Below, in pieces: positions 1-10,703 of a stretch of DNA of 64,000 nt. Source of the stretch: Echinometra lucunter. Its lineage: Eukaryota; Echinodermata; Echinoidea; Camarodonta; Echinometridae. A program made the position numbers and the translations under genes. A model generated the notes under the pieces. It worked only from the letters and a program-made list of their open reading frames with translations. It did not search any database and was not told where the DNA came from. Position 1 is the stretch's first letter. Each line of letters begins with the position of its first letter. Location of the stretch: positions 33,480,424 through 33,544,423 of the forward strand of contig CM057154.1 in the NCBI GenBank assembly GCA_029962745.1, written 5' to 3'.

Positions 1-129
1 GCACGCTGTCTACCCTATAATAAGGAGCATAAAAGATTAAGTGATAGTTGCAATTGAAAGTATTTTTACCTTTTGTCTTTCAAAATAAGTAAAAAATAGT
101 CACTTAAGTATGCACCAGATCGCACCATT

Positions 130-350
130 AAGAGCTAAAAATTGAAAAAGCTCCCTACCGTGGGAGGGGGGTGTCCCCCCCCCCCACACCCTCCCCCCGC
201 TCGGTCGCTTCGCTCCCTCGCCGAGACGCCGAGTCATGAAAATCTCACTCATAAAATTTGGGGGAACTTGGCATCTCTGCACATGGTGGGGGGGAGCATA
301 GAAAAGGGAGGGCGTGGCATTGAGGGAAAAAAAAAACTCTTAAAAGTATT
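130..350. repeat. G/C-rich dispersed repeat fragment
   Basis: Contains GCTCGGTCGCTTCGCTCCCT and CTCCCTACCGTGGGAGGGGG, which are the reverse complement of the unit repeated at 14.5-15.0 kb (gggagcgaagcgaccgagc ... cccacggtagggag). It is therefore another, inverted copy of that dispersed repeat. The open frames over it are low-complexity. Confidence 0.7.
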
Positions 351-1251
351 AGTCTTTTTATTGCAACATTTTAATCATTTAGCATCATATGCAAATAATT
401 CAAAATTGAAATTTGGTGCTAGTGTGCTAGCTATTAAAATTTTAGATGTGTGGCTCATCCCATGTTTATCACCTCAACTGTTCAGTAATTGATAATACAA
501 TATCATTTGCAGCGAAGAAGGAAAAAAAAAAAAAAAGAGGGAGAGATAGACCAAGGTTTAGAATAACAGACTACACACACCGCTGATCATGAGGTGATGT
601 TAGAAAGGTCAATGGGGGCTTTAGCATGGGACTTTTTAATGCCAACTCACTTATTGGTACCATTTCATTGTCGGTTTGACATATGAGCAAGCCCTGCTTT
701 TAATTGAATACACTATTTGTATTATTAATTACATTTATTTACATTGTCTTGATTATATATCATAGATAATATAGGTTGCAATGCAATAAAATAGTCAATA
801 TTCAGTGTTTGATTTACCATCGTCATCTTGAACGGAGAATATGCAGGTAACCTTAGATATGGCGCATGCGCTCTATGCACAAGTCTTCCCGTGAGGGAAT
901 TGAACGGGTAAGGTGTTTTCATGTCAATTCCATCGTAAAAATGTCTTTTTCCTCTTTTATCAATATATAGTCGAGTGAAATTTGTATCGAATGAAAGAAC
1001 AGTTCATGCGAAATACACAGGAGATAATTTCGTCGTCATTAATTGTTGATTTAGTACCAAAATTACGTGAAAATATTCCCCCTTCATCGACACCCATTCT
1101 AACCGTAACTTCTCGCAGGCAGAGTAGGTGCGGTCTCTTGCCAAGTTACACGTTTGTCTATGGGGAGTATGGAACTCGGCGCTTGTTCGTGAAGACCGAA
1201 CTGCTCGTCATTCACAGCACTGTCTAGGCACAGCCAAGAAGGATTTTCAGA

Positions 1252-1593
1252 ATGGAAGTCCTCGTTCTTCTTGGACATATTCCCGCTTTTCTGAGCATAT
1301 TTCTCACCGTGCAGACCTGGTACTTCATTTACGTGAATTTTCTACCTTTTGTTGGACAATTGCCTTACCTAAAACGTGTGAATCCGTACAAAGCCTGTCT
1401 ACGAATTGGATACATTTTGTTGCCATGGTGTGAGTTTTTGGATGTGAAGATTCGAGTTCCCGAATCGGCAGAGGACGAAGATATTGATCTGGGAGACCAT
1501 GATGATTCCCATAATTTCAAGAGCAAGGATGATTCATTAAACAAGGACTTAGATTATGCAGAAGAGCAGTTTGCAGCTTACAGGAAATTCTTT
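1252..1593 (+). CDS. PISD: Candidate N-terminal exon of PISD
   Basis: An ATG at 1252 has an in-frame TAG at 1225 and opens 114 codons up to a strong donor (TTT|GTGAGT at 1594) in phase 0. This joins cleanly to exon 2 at 2434. The segment starts with two hydrophobic stretches (about residues 3-36 and 48-60) and contains YILLPWCEF, which loosely resembles the YYLLPFGAL membrane segment before the decarboxylase domain of vertebrate PISD. It then has an acidic stretch (about residues 70-85, rich in Asp and Glu) that I do not recognise in vertebrates. No Arg-rich mitochondrial presequence is seen. It could instead be an exon of an unrelated gene or a chance ORF; splice-phase fit, position and the weak motif are the only support. 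Confidence 0.5.
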
Positions 1594-4500
1594 GTGAGTG
1601 TCTTCAAAGTCACTTGTTAGATCTCAATTGTTTGTGTTGTGTCAGAAAATGAGCATTTTGAAAATGCCAAAAAAAAATTGAGAAAAATCATTTGGATTTG
1701 CTATGTTGATGCAATCAGGAACAGTTGCTATGAGAGGAATTTTATTCTTTAAATTTTGTCTCTTGTGATAATAACATTCTAGGCCTATACTAGAATTGGG
1801 AGCCGATTTTGCAATTTGGGTGGCTGTCGTAAAAGGAAGTCTTCCCCCGGAGTCAATGACAGTCTGACTCAGTCTGAGATAGATCTAACATGTCTCACAG
1901 TTACTTCAAAACTGGATCTTATGAAGCAGCGAAAAATTACATCACCTTGGATTGCTCTTATGAGTAACTTTAACATTATTATTGCAACCTTTTTATCATA
2001 TTTTCAGTGAGAAAAATGTTTTTTTCATTTATTTAGGGGAGGGGATTTATGATGTATTGCCTTGACCCATGCCATAGCCTTGACCAACAATTTTCAAATC
2101 ATTCCAAATACGGTACATGTTTTCCATCTCATTCCATTGTATTAACGTTTTTTCTAAAGTTTACTTTAATAGCAAATTGTTACACATTGAATGTCCATTC
2201 ACAAATGTGCGAAAAGGCTCTTATTTTATCTTATTAATTTTGACAGTCTTAATTCTAGATGAAAGTGGAGACATTGATTATGGGGTAGGAGGAGAAGTTG
2301 CTTTAATGTGAGAAAATCACTCTGAATGAAGTCTCTAATATTTTGTTAATAATGATTAATTATAAATTGTCTGGATGTACATGTATGATGAAATGATGCA
2401 TTAACATAAGGCTACCTTTTCCATCCCTCATAGGTCAACTTGTACCGCATCTTACCATTCCGTTCATTATCGAGGTTGTGGGGTCACGTGAACAGTTTAG
2501 AGGTGCCACTCTTTCTTCGAGCTCCCATGTACGGTCTCTATGCACGACTTTTCAGCTGCAACCTCACTGAGGCTCTAGTAGAAGATCTCAAGCAATACCG
2601 AAATCTACAGGAGTTTTTCATGCGAGAACTCAAACCAGATGCGAGGCCACTTGACACGCATCATGCGCTGGTAATGAAATACAAATGACATTTTATGATT
2701 TAGATTTAAGATATTGAAAGGATGATGAGGGAGAGATCAGATATGTGTCTGATGGACAGATGAAAAGCATGAATCAAATATATGCAAAGTTCTTAAGAAA
2801 CTCATTTTAGTAGGCAACTTTAAGATATTACTCTTATGTTTGATGATTATCTTAATAATGTGTTCATCAAGTATTCAGTAGATGTGAACTTTCCACTTTC
2901 CAAAGAGCAAGACTGCAAAATTATATTCTAAAAACAGATCCAATGTTCTGTAAAATCAGAAAGAACCTTTTTAAACATTGATAGACAGGACATAAGACTT
3001 CAAAATATACAGAAAATAGAAAATCTGAATATTGTTCCCTACATTTCAGATCATGCATTATGATTAGCAGACATACAAAATACTCAAATTATACTTGTTT
3101 TTTTTTTTCACCAAAATGTGGGCATTTTCATGGAATTACATTTTACCGATTTCGCAAAAATTGTATAGCAGATGCAAGGGTTCTATTTTGAATTGCATGG
3201 TGTGAATTGGGCATTGCTTTATGTTATAGTAGTTTGTGCGTGTGTTGTGTTTTTTTCTCTGGTGTGACCAAAGAATGAAATGCTGTTTACTTGATCCATT
3301 AGACTGTCTTGCAATGGAACATTGACATGCAGTGAAGTGCTTGAGCAAAAATTCTGAACCATGAACAAAACAAAAGAAATTTGATGAAAGTGAAGTAAAT
3401 TTCTGATTCTGAGGAGCTCATGCCGTAGTTCAGGAGAGAAATTGCATTTTATCTTGCTGTGTGCTTCATACAAAAAATACTTCCTCTAGCCATATTGACA
3501 TTTGACCAAGTTTGTATTATGTAAGTATTCATGGTAAAATATAATTATTTGTACATGATGTATATTGCACACTTTACATACTCTCGTCCAAAGGTGCTTT
3601 TATGATGTTATTAATAGAAAAGATTGGGCTTGAGACATTTTTTGTTCAAAAGGTTTATTGTGGGAATGCTGGTTGTAGAGGATTCTGGGTAGCTTGTTCC
3701 ATTGTTTCGGAGCAGCATTAACCCATAGAGGTTCAGTGTCACCTTTAGGAGACGTTTTTGCAGTATCTGTTGGTCCAGAATGTTTGGCAGTACATATCAT
3801 ACATGAACAGAAAGAGAAAAATGCACTGACAAATTTGAGCCCATTCCGATTGCTGTATGGTGTGGCGTTCTCGAATAAGAGCAGTTTAAGTGTAACTAAT
3901 CATTAAACTCTTTAAATTGGCAATGCAGTGAATAATATATAATCACTATTTCTATGTTCAAATTGGCAGTTTCCGCTTAAATTTTACAATCACAATTCAT
4001 TTGGGTTCATGTTATATCTATTTTATTTTTTTCAAGCTATGCAGACATGGAAAAAATAAAATTTGTATTGCCAATTTGAGGATTGAAGATTGATTGAAGA
4101 TTGATTTAGACCTCAAGAAAGCTTTGTACTGCTATGGGTTAAATAAGGGAATGCAATCTCTGAAGTTTCTGTGCAAACATTCTCAAAACATTGAGTGAAT
4201 TGATAGCATGACTACATCAAAATGTCTGATCAACACAATGTGGACTTCAACACTGACTGAAGACCTAGACCTCATTGTTGTTTGACATGTATTTGCTTTG
4301 TTGTATTGACCTTCGTGAGAGTGACATTCACTAATGTCAGGGACTCGGGATTGATAGTGTTGTACATGTACTTATTTGAATGGAGTAAGTTCGAGGTAAT
4401 GAGTCATCTCTTCATTTACTTACATTTTAGAATATTAATGAAAGCTACTTGAATTATGGGAAGATTATTTGAAGGAACATTTGTTTGTTGTAGCCGTACA

Positions 4501-7500
4501 TTCTTGAAAAAAAAAAACCCAAAAACAATACAATAAAAAGTAAAAATGTTTTGAATGATGATTACATCACAACTACATGTACCGTGGCCTGGGGTAGAAG
4601 ATTATTTGGCATTAAGCCAATTCTTGATCAGATGCTGCTGGAATGGTATTTACATGAAGATATCACTCAATGTTAATTCCACATGTGAATTGATTATGTC
4701 ATACAATGTACCTTTGGGGTGTTTCTTAAAGCTGTTCATAAAGTTATGACTGACTTAAAGAGCGACTTGAATACGGGAAGCCAAATGGGATTTGCAGTCA
4801 TTATAAATTGCATCAGCTAAAGGTCAAATATGCAAATGTACAGATTAATGTTACTATTATTAATTTAACACCCATTTTTATTGTGAAATATATTTTTTGG
4901 CACAATTTAATTGAGATTATGGGAAATGCAGTCACACTTTGTTAAAACATGAGGAAAATCTTTGGGCATCCCATTTGGTAATTCATATTCAAGTCAATTG
5001 TAAAGTCATTCATAACTTTACAAACAGCTCTATGAAACACCCCCAGACATTGTAATGAAATGACTGATTAGTTTCAGGCTGCATGCAAGATATGGTTATG
5101 CATTGCCATGAAATTCATCTCATATAGAGATTCACAAGGAGCTTCAGAGCTGTACAGAACATGTACAGTAGGATAATTCTTTTGGATTTAAGTACATGTA
5201 CTAGAAAATAATCCACACATGGTTCCCTCTCTGTGCAAGGCATGGAAGTTTAGGAAGTGTTAAGGAATAACACCTAAAGTTAGGTGTGGTGGCAGTATAT
5301 CCTTCAGCAAAAGGATGAAAATGCTTCTTGGTACTTATGTACTGCAGAGAACCATGCATGTAGTGTCATTAGTATGTTATTCAAATATGAATCTAATATT
5401 CTAAACCCTTCCTCTCTTCCCACTTGTTTGCATGATTTGTAGTTTCACATTCTTTGACAATGAGCATCCAGGCATGATCTTCATAATAATGATTTTGTAG
5501 ACAGTGACCTGGGTAAGAATTCACTTACAAAGCGTAAAATAACTTAACCAGGGACCTGTGTTGACAATAAATAATCCTACCAGGCAGTCATATTGATATA
5601 ATGGGAATTATGGGATAGGGCCAATGGTGCAAATATGATTATGTAGCCAGTTTCTTGCTCTGTTCATTCTTCCCTCCCCCCCCCCCCCCCCCCAAATTTC
5701 AGAGGGATTTTTTTCCCCTTTCTTTTTAAGAGGGAGAGAGAGAAGACTTACAAGTTGATAATATGGAAGTTTTGATATGAGGTACAATGTACATGTAGCT
5801 CTGTATTCATGGTGGAGTGGGATGGCAATAATATTGATAGGGGCCAGGGTCAAGAAGTTTTTAATCTAAAATAGTTATTTCATAAACAACTCTAAAAAAG
5901 TTATTTCATTAACAAGAGTGAATGAACTTGTCTTGTTGACATGGAATTGTCAGTATGAGCATGAGGCAGCTCTGTATATACTGTACATGAGGATGTCACT
6001 TTTATTCAGAAGGGAAGTATGAGAGAGGTGATTTAGATACCTACGGTATGTTAGTTAGGCCTATTACCTAGGTATATGTGAGCATTCTATATGATTAGTA
6101 TCCGGCTTGATGCAGCCTACACACTTCAAGTGTTAATGCAAACTTCCTCCTTATAATGAATGCTCTACTACTAGCTGTCTGTAGATATGTAAGAGACAAC
6201 CAGCATTGTGCTGTAAACTTGTATGAGTATGGTCAATCCCAAATTAAGTGTGTTGATATTTATTAGTTATGACTTAGATGTACTGTAGTCATCCTTCCCT
6301 CCCCTGTAACATATTTATGACATAAATGCTGGTTTATTTTCCCTATTTTATGTTTAGTGATGATGAAGATCATCCCACTCCTGAACTGGTATTATTCTAG
6401 TATGCACAGTATTTAAAGAAACTCCCAAAGTGCAGCATATTAGCTCAGCAAATGCAAAGTCAACAGTGCCTGGTGTTCACAAGTTATAGTAGTTATGTCC
6501 TATGTGGCAAACCAAAAAGATTCTATATCTAAATCTGAGGATAATTGCTGAAGTTGTCTGTTTCATATTTGTAACAGGAACAGTTAAATTTGATGCAAAA
6601 TCATGCAATGTAAAATTTGTTGAAATGGAATAATATGCAATTAAACAACAGCTTGTAAAAGCTCCTCCTCCTCCTCCTCCTCCTCCTCCTAGTCTGCCTC
6701 CTCCGCCTTCATCTCCAATTTTTTTCTTCCACTTTTTTCACTTTTTTTTTTCTTACAGTTGACTACCAAGTTGGTTGCACAGAATGAGTCAGTATTTCTT
6801 TTTCACCATATGTACATAAGAAAAAAGAAACCCTCAATCTCTTGATATTTTTTTTCCTGTCTTCTTTCCTACCTGCTGTACATAGGTGAGCCCATGTGAT
6901 GGCAGAGTCCTCCATTTTGGTAAAGTGGAGAAGAGCAAGTTGGAGCAAGTCAAAGGCGTCACATATTCCCTTCAGGACTTCCTTGGACCAAACTGTAGAA
7001 ACTCAGACACTGTAGACAGCAATTATCAGGTATTTCATCCCTGCCTCCCCCTCCCCCCCCCCCCCCCCACACACACACACAGACAATTTTGTGGGTGTTT
7101 TCTAGAAATTTGATGTGGGCAACTCCGAGCTATTTTGTTAGGCCAAATGTCTATTGCGTTTTCAGGATCAGGATGATAGAAAAAGGCCCCACTAGAACTG
7201 GAACTAAAGGAAATATAAAGTACAATGATATGTTGGCTGTCAGTATTATGAGCACGTTGCAGTAATATTTTGTTTGGTATGGAATTACAAAATGATCAAA
7301 TACCTTGGACTCTCTCATGCAGAGAAAATTCAGGGGAGACCAAAAATGTGTGGGAAGGGGTGGGTAGATTTGGGGGGGTGGGGGTGTGAAGGGCCGGTTG
7401 GTACAAAACTAAGCATGGTATATTGAGTCATAGTGCAAAAAAAATTGCAACGTTGTGCATACATGTAATATGTAATTGTAGGTATACTATGAGTGAGAGC

Positions 7501-10500
7501 CTTTAGTGAACACATAAGATCATATGCAAGGATATTAAGCCCGCCGCACACTATACAATCCGACTATGACCCGATTTTCGAACAAATGGCGTTTAGCATT
7601 ATGAACTTTCAAGTAAAATTATCTTATTTGAAGTAAAGAATAATGATAGGAATACTTAAAGATTGAAATTCTGGTTAACTGCAAGCCATGTGGTCGGATT
7701 AAAGGCCCATTTGGCTTCAAATCACATGCGATCGCAAGATTGCTATTACATCACTACAATTCGGCATTGAGTTTGCTTTTATTTCTATAGGGAGGCTCGC
7801 AGTAGCCCAGAATTTCGATTTTTGTATTCCTACAACTATTTGAAACTTTGATCATTAAGATTTCACATGTTGGAATGTTGATATCAAATGCTATAACAAA
7901 TTTTTCCAAAATCAGATTGCAGACAGATCGTATAGTGTGCGGCAGGCTTTACCCATGCAATGATATGAAATGTACTTACTATGATGAGAATGGAAATGGT
8001 CTTTCCATTATATCAAGTTGTATGACTACTCAGAAATCGAGATAATGTCATGATATTAATATCTTATGCGTTTGCAATGAAGGTCCATTTTGCTTTCAGA
8101 TAATTTTGATACTCTGCAACTTTTACAAAATAAGCAGGGGTGGGTTTTTCTTTTTGTTGTGGAGGGATGGGGGATTCAAATAGCTTAATTCACTATGTAG
8201 TGTAACCATCTTTGCTTGGTGTACTGCTTTCATCAGCAGGTTTCCGATGAGGATTATCATTCATCCCTATGCCAGAAGGAAGGAACCAGTCTTTATCATT
8301 GTGTGATCTACCTAGCTCCTGGTGACTATCATAGGTTTCATTCACCTACAGACTGGACAGCTCATCATAGAAGACACTTTCCAGGTATAGTGGTTCTTTC
8401 ATTTGACTCTGAATTGTAAGAATCAGGGTTCCAATCCCTCGTGGTGACTATTGTAGGTTTCATTCACCTACAGACTGGACAGCTCATCATAGAAGACACT
8501 TCCCGGGTATAGTGGTTCTTTCATTTGACCCTCAATTGTAAGAATCGGGGTTCCAATCCCTCTTGGTCACTATCATAGGTTTCATTCACCGACAGGCTGG
8601 ACAGAGCTCACCATAGAAGACACTTCCCAGGTATAGTGGTTCTTTCATTGACCTTCAATTGTAAGGTTCTGGGTTTTAATCCCTTCTTTTGACTATTATA
8701 GGTTTCTTTCACCTAAAGACTGGACAGCTCACCATAGAAGACACTTCCCGGGAATAGTGGTTCTTTCATTTGAGCCCCAATTTTCAGGTTCAGGGTTCCA
8801 ATCCCTCATGCATATTTCTTTATACAGAGCATTCTATCTACCATCCTTTCTATCGACCAAGTGTTGAATAGGCATCTAAGAGTATTCATTCCTTGGAGTG
8901 CATTGTGCTCAGATAACACCTATTGGAGCTAAAGTCAGGGTAATAATTTCATACCACTTTGGAAATGAAGGAAATTAAGCATGAAGTGAAATATGTTTTG
9001 ACAGTCAGGTTTCTAAAAAGGAGTGTTACTAATTACCAGACACATACCCATTCTGGAATAGGGTCCTTGAGCAAGGCTAAAATTGTGTCAAAGGCACTAT
9101 CTTGTCATGTGTATTAGTAATTAGCTAAGAGCTGTGGAAGTAGAAATCATGTGATTTGACAATATACTTGAACAACATGGCTTACATCTGTTAGTGATTT
9201 TTTTTCCCCCATGCACTGGATGATGTAAGAAATAGCGTACCAATTTGCATAATCCTGAAGGGATTTCGTGATTTAAGATGTTATGCCCAATGTATAATAT
9301 GATGAACTGTGGAACGATTTTCCCTCGCAGGTGAACTGTTATCTGTGAATCCAGGTATAGCCAGGTGGGTAAGAGGTCTCTTCAACTACAATGAGAGGGT
9401 GTGTATCACAGGAGAATGGCAGCATGGCTTCTTCTCCCTCACCGCCGTGGGTGCCACCAACGTAGGATCCATCTCATTTTACTGTGATGAGGTATGTACC
9501 TGTGTACCTATGAACACAAAACCAAGAACCTATAAGGTTACACTTCTGGGATAACTTGTCTGTTGGAAATCATATCGGCTGTAACCTTCAGTATCTGATA
9601 TACATGTTCTTTATATTTGGATGGTAGAGGTTTTAGTGGATATGTAGGACATAGGTTTACCAAGTACTGTCAAAACTTTCTGCCTCTCACTCTGCTAAAT
9701 CCACTTGGCTGTGATTGAATACATGTAGGTCATTCAGTTTGCAAGTTTGGTCCTCTCTTGTCTCTGTCATTGCGATGTCATCTGTTATTTGGAGTTGTCC
9801 CTGAATTTTAGTGATTTTATTTTCCCGTAAATTCAGTGAATTACAGGCAGGAATGTATGTTCTCTGGCAGTTCTTTAGTTGTGGGGCTTTTATTTCGCAC
9901 ATTTAAAGCATCTTTAGACCTTTTGATATACAGAATATGTAGCTGTGTCTGTTTTTTTTTTTTTTCTTCAGACTAATTGGATATAAAGTAAAATGATATA
10001 TATGAATTGTTTCCAAAAGGAGTAAATGATGTCTTGTTTTGGAGACGGAAAAAACTTTCTCAAATTTTTAGTTGAAAGAACAGAATGTGGTAAAGTATGA
10101 TAGACATCTTGAACATATGTCAGATATCATAGTTAGTTAAGTTAGATTCATTAAAAAATAGGTGAACTTTTAGGAAAAATGTGTATCAGTAATCCAGATT
10201 ACATGCTCAGCTTTCGAAACCGGTATGTTGTATTATGTTATTCCTATGAATTTTTCATTTGATAACAACTTTGCAATTTTCATTTCGATTTATAGGAGCT
10301 TTGCACAAACCTTAGAGGGAAATATAAGCCTGGAGCATACTACGACAAACGTTTGAAGTCATGCAGAAAAGATGGCAGTAATCATGAGGGTGTTCCGATG
10401 ACCAAGGGAGCAGGGATTGGTACCTTTAACCTAGGTTCAACCATTGTTTTAGTCTTTGAAGCACCAAAAGACTTTGACTTTGTGTTTAACAGTGGGGATA

Positions 10501-10535
10501 AGATCAGGTTAGGTGAGAGACTGGGATCCCTTTGA
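1252..10535 (+). CDS. PISD: Phosphatidylserine decarboxylase, spliced gene (6 exons; first exon tentative)
   Basis: Decarboxylates phosphatidylserine to phosphatidylethanolamine; the animal enzyme is a self-processing pyruvoyl enzyme of the inner mitochondrial membrane. Proposed join: 1252-1593, 2434-2670, 6886-7029, 8240-8384, 9331-9491, 10296-10535. Every junction is GT-AG and the phases fit (0,0,0,1,0), giving about 422 residues against roughly 409 in human PISD. Key motifs are SPCDGR (catalytic Asp about residue 198), [11 protein letters not shown] (His about 272 and 275) and FNLGST (cleavage between Gly and Ser about residue 391), which leaves a 32-residue alpha chain ending GSL. No frameshift or stop breaks exons 2-6, so the gene appears functional. 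The least certain part is the N-terminal exon; further 5' exons carrying a mitochondrial presequence could exist. Introns contain MITEs and tandem partial copies of exon 4. Confidence 0.9.
1594..2433. other. PISD intron 1 (no recognisable gene)
   Basis: AT-rich sequence between the candidate N-terminal exon and exon 2. The short frames inside have no recognisable motif or paired splice sites. Confidence 0.5.
2434..2670 (+). CDS. PISD: PISD exon 2 (start of decarboxylase domain)
   Basis: 79 codons, phase 0 to 0, acceptor CCCTCATAG|GTC and donor CTG|GTAATG. It encodes [17 protein letters not shown] followed by [35 protein letters not shown] and LKPDARPLD. These align well with the vertebrate PISD region ALYRSVPTRLLSRAWG, VEDLHHYRNLSEFFRR and LKPQARPV (known family, recalled). 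The exon encodes the family-specific N-terminal helices of the beta chain. The flanking introns are 840 bp and 4.2 kb. Confidence 0.88.
3600..3716 (-). mobile_element. Possible LINE reverse-transcriptase C-terminal scrap
   Basis: The minus strand reads [20 protein letters not shown] then [10 protein letters not shown]. This resembles the AAPxLWNxLP...I...S.xxFKxxL tail of LINE ORF2 proteins. It abuts the piggyBac-type MITE at 3718, which probably inserted into it. Only about 35 residues remain, so family assignment is not possible. Confidence 0.4.
3718..4142. mobile_element. piggyBac-type MITE, copy A
   Basis: Bounded by TTAA on both sides (3718-3721 and 4139-4142) with termini CCCATAGAGGT... 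and ...TACTGCTATGGG. The TTAA target duplication plus CCC/GGG ends is the signature of piggyBac superfamily elements. No transposase frame, 425 bp including the TTAAs. The left half matches copy C (55292-55536, inverted) almost base for base, and the right end matches copy B (35165-35530). Confidence 0.75.
4716..5044. mobile_element. Palindromic MITE (GTTTCATAAAGCTGTTC family, 330-bp type)
   Basis: Starts GGGGTGTTTCTTAAAGCTGT and ends with the inverse ACAGCTCTATGAAACACCCC. Internal blocks such as GCCAAATGGGAT and CTTGAATA..GGAAGCC also recur in the copy at 20661-20993. Non-coding. Confidence 0.8.
6660..6694. repeat. CTC trinucleotide microsatellite
   Basis: About ten consecutive CTC units in PISD intron 2, followed by a T-rich stretch leading toward the exon 3 acceptor. 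Confidence 0.9.
6886..7029 (+). CDS. PISD: PISD exon 3 (SPCDGR aspartate motif)
   Basis: 48 codons, phase 0 to 0, acceptor TGTACATAG|GTG and donor TATCAG|GTATTT. It encodes [19 protein letters not shown], then [16 protein letters not shown]. The SPxDG motif carries the aspartate of the Asp-His-Ser triad used for self-cleavage in this family. Reading through the donor gives a Pro-rich run from a C homopolymer, which confirms that the exon ends here. The acceptor lies just downstream of CTC and T-rich simple repeats (6660-6755). Confidence 0.92.
7030..8239. other. PISD intron 3
   Basis: A 1.2-kb intron. A C homopolymer and a CA run lie directly after the exon 3 donor (7048-7082), and a Harbinger-type MITE occupies 7538-7948. 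No other feature is seen. Confidence 0.75.
7538..7948. mobile_element. PIF/Harbinger-type MITE with TTA target duplication
   Basis: Terminal inverted repeats AGCCCGCCGCACACTATAC (left) and, read inverted, AGCCTGCCGCACACTATAC (right). The element is flanked by TTA at 7535-7537 and 7949-7951. A 3-bp TWA duplication is typical of PIF/Harbinger elements. 411 bp and no transposase, so non-autonomous. Confidence 0.75.
8240..8384 (+). CDS. PISD: PISD exon 4 (catalytic histidine motif)
   Basis: 145 nt, phase 0 in and phase 1 out (CCA G|GTATAG). It encodes [31 protein letters not shown], nearly identical to the animal PISD core; the two histidines of YHRFH lie at about residues 272 and 275. The acceptor is a NAGNAG site (CATCAG-CAG|GTT), so splicing at 8237 would add one Gln. 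The last 63 nt of this exon and its donor form the first unit of a four-copy tandem repeat that runs to 8807. Confidence 0.93.
8322..8807 (+). repeat. Four-unit tandem repeat derived from PISD exon 4 and its donor
   Basis: Period about 122 bp, with units starting near 8322, 8444, 8566 and 8689. Each unit holds the last 63 nt of exon 4 ([22 protein letters not shown]) plus about 60 nt of intron. Unit 1 is the functional exon end. Unit 2 keeps the frame ([12 protein letters not shown]...) and a GTATAG donor. Unit 3 has a 2-bp insertion that breaks the frame. Unit 4 has lost the donor (GAATAG). They look like decaying copies left by local tandem duplication. Confidence 0.9.
8808..9330. other. 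Remainder of PISD intron 4
   Basis: AT-rich intronic sequence after the tandem exon copies. Nothing else is recognised. Confidence 0.6.
9331..9491 (+). CDS. PISD: PISD exon 5
   Basis: 161 nt, phase 1 in and 0 out, acceptor CCCTCGCAG|GTG and donor GATGAG|GTATGT. With the G carried from exon 4 it reads [54 protein letters not shown]. The segment [28 protein letters not shown] is a hallmark of PISD enzymes, so the frame is certain. Confidence 0.93.
9492..10295. other. PISD intron 5
   Basis: An 0.8-kb AT-rich intron with a T run at about 9952-9965. No other element is recognised. Confidence 0.7.
10296..10535 (+). CDS. PISD: PISD terminal exon with LGST self-cleavage site
   Basis: 79 codons plus TGA, acceptor CGATTTATAG|GAG, phase 0. 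It encodes a variable, basic linker ([17 protein letters not shown]), then [34 protein letters not shown] and a C-terminus GERLGSL. The LGST motif is the known autocatalytic site: the Ser becomes the pyruvoyl group of the 32-residue alpha chain. The stop position matches that of vertebrate PISD. Part of this exon is repeated about 270 bp downstream. Confidence 0.94.
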   Translation, partial: ELCTNLRGKYKPGAYYDKRLKSCRKDGSNHEGVPMTKGAGIGTFNLGSTIVLVFEAPKDFDFVFNSGDKIRLGERLGSL

Positions 10536-10703
10536 GAGTGAATCCTGAGATCAAACCATGAATCTTCCTAAGCTAGCTACATCTTACACATAGACTGCTA
10601 TACCACCATTTCAAGACTGTGCAAAGAAACACCCCGCCCATCATGCAAGCAGAAGCTACGAGGACTTACATATGCAACACCATACATAAGATTTATAAAA
10701 TTT

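Larger units (their letters stand above)
2671..6885. other. PISD intron 2 with MITEs and LINE scrap
   Basis: A 4.2-kb intron. It holds a possible minus-strand LINE scrap (3600-3716), a piggyBac-type MITE (3718-4142), a palindromic MITE (4716-5044), a C homopolymer (about 5676-5693) and a CTC repeat (6660-6694). The remainder is AT-rich and shows no coding signal. Confidence 0.7.

Noticed and set aside
982..1227. 81-codon ORF upstream of the candidate PISD first exon
   Set aside because: No recognisable motif, and it stops before 1252; could be 5' UTR or intergenic.
8322..8807. A CRISPR-like or satellite array
   Set aside because: The 122-bp units are continuous copies of PISD exon 4 and its intron, with no spacers.
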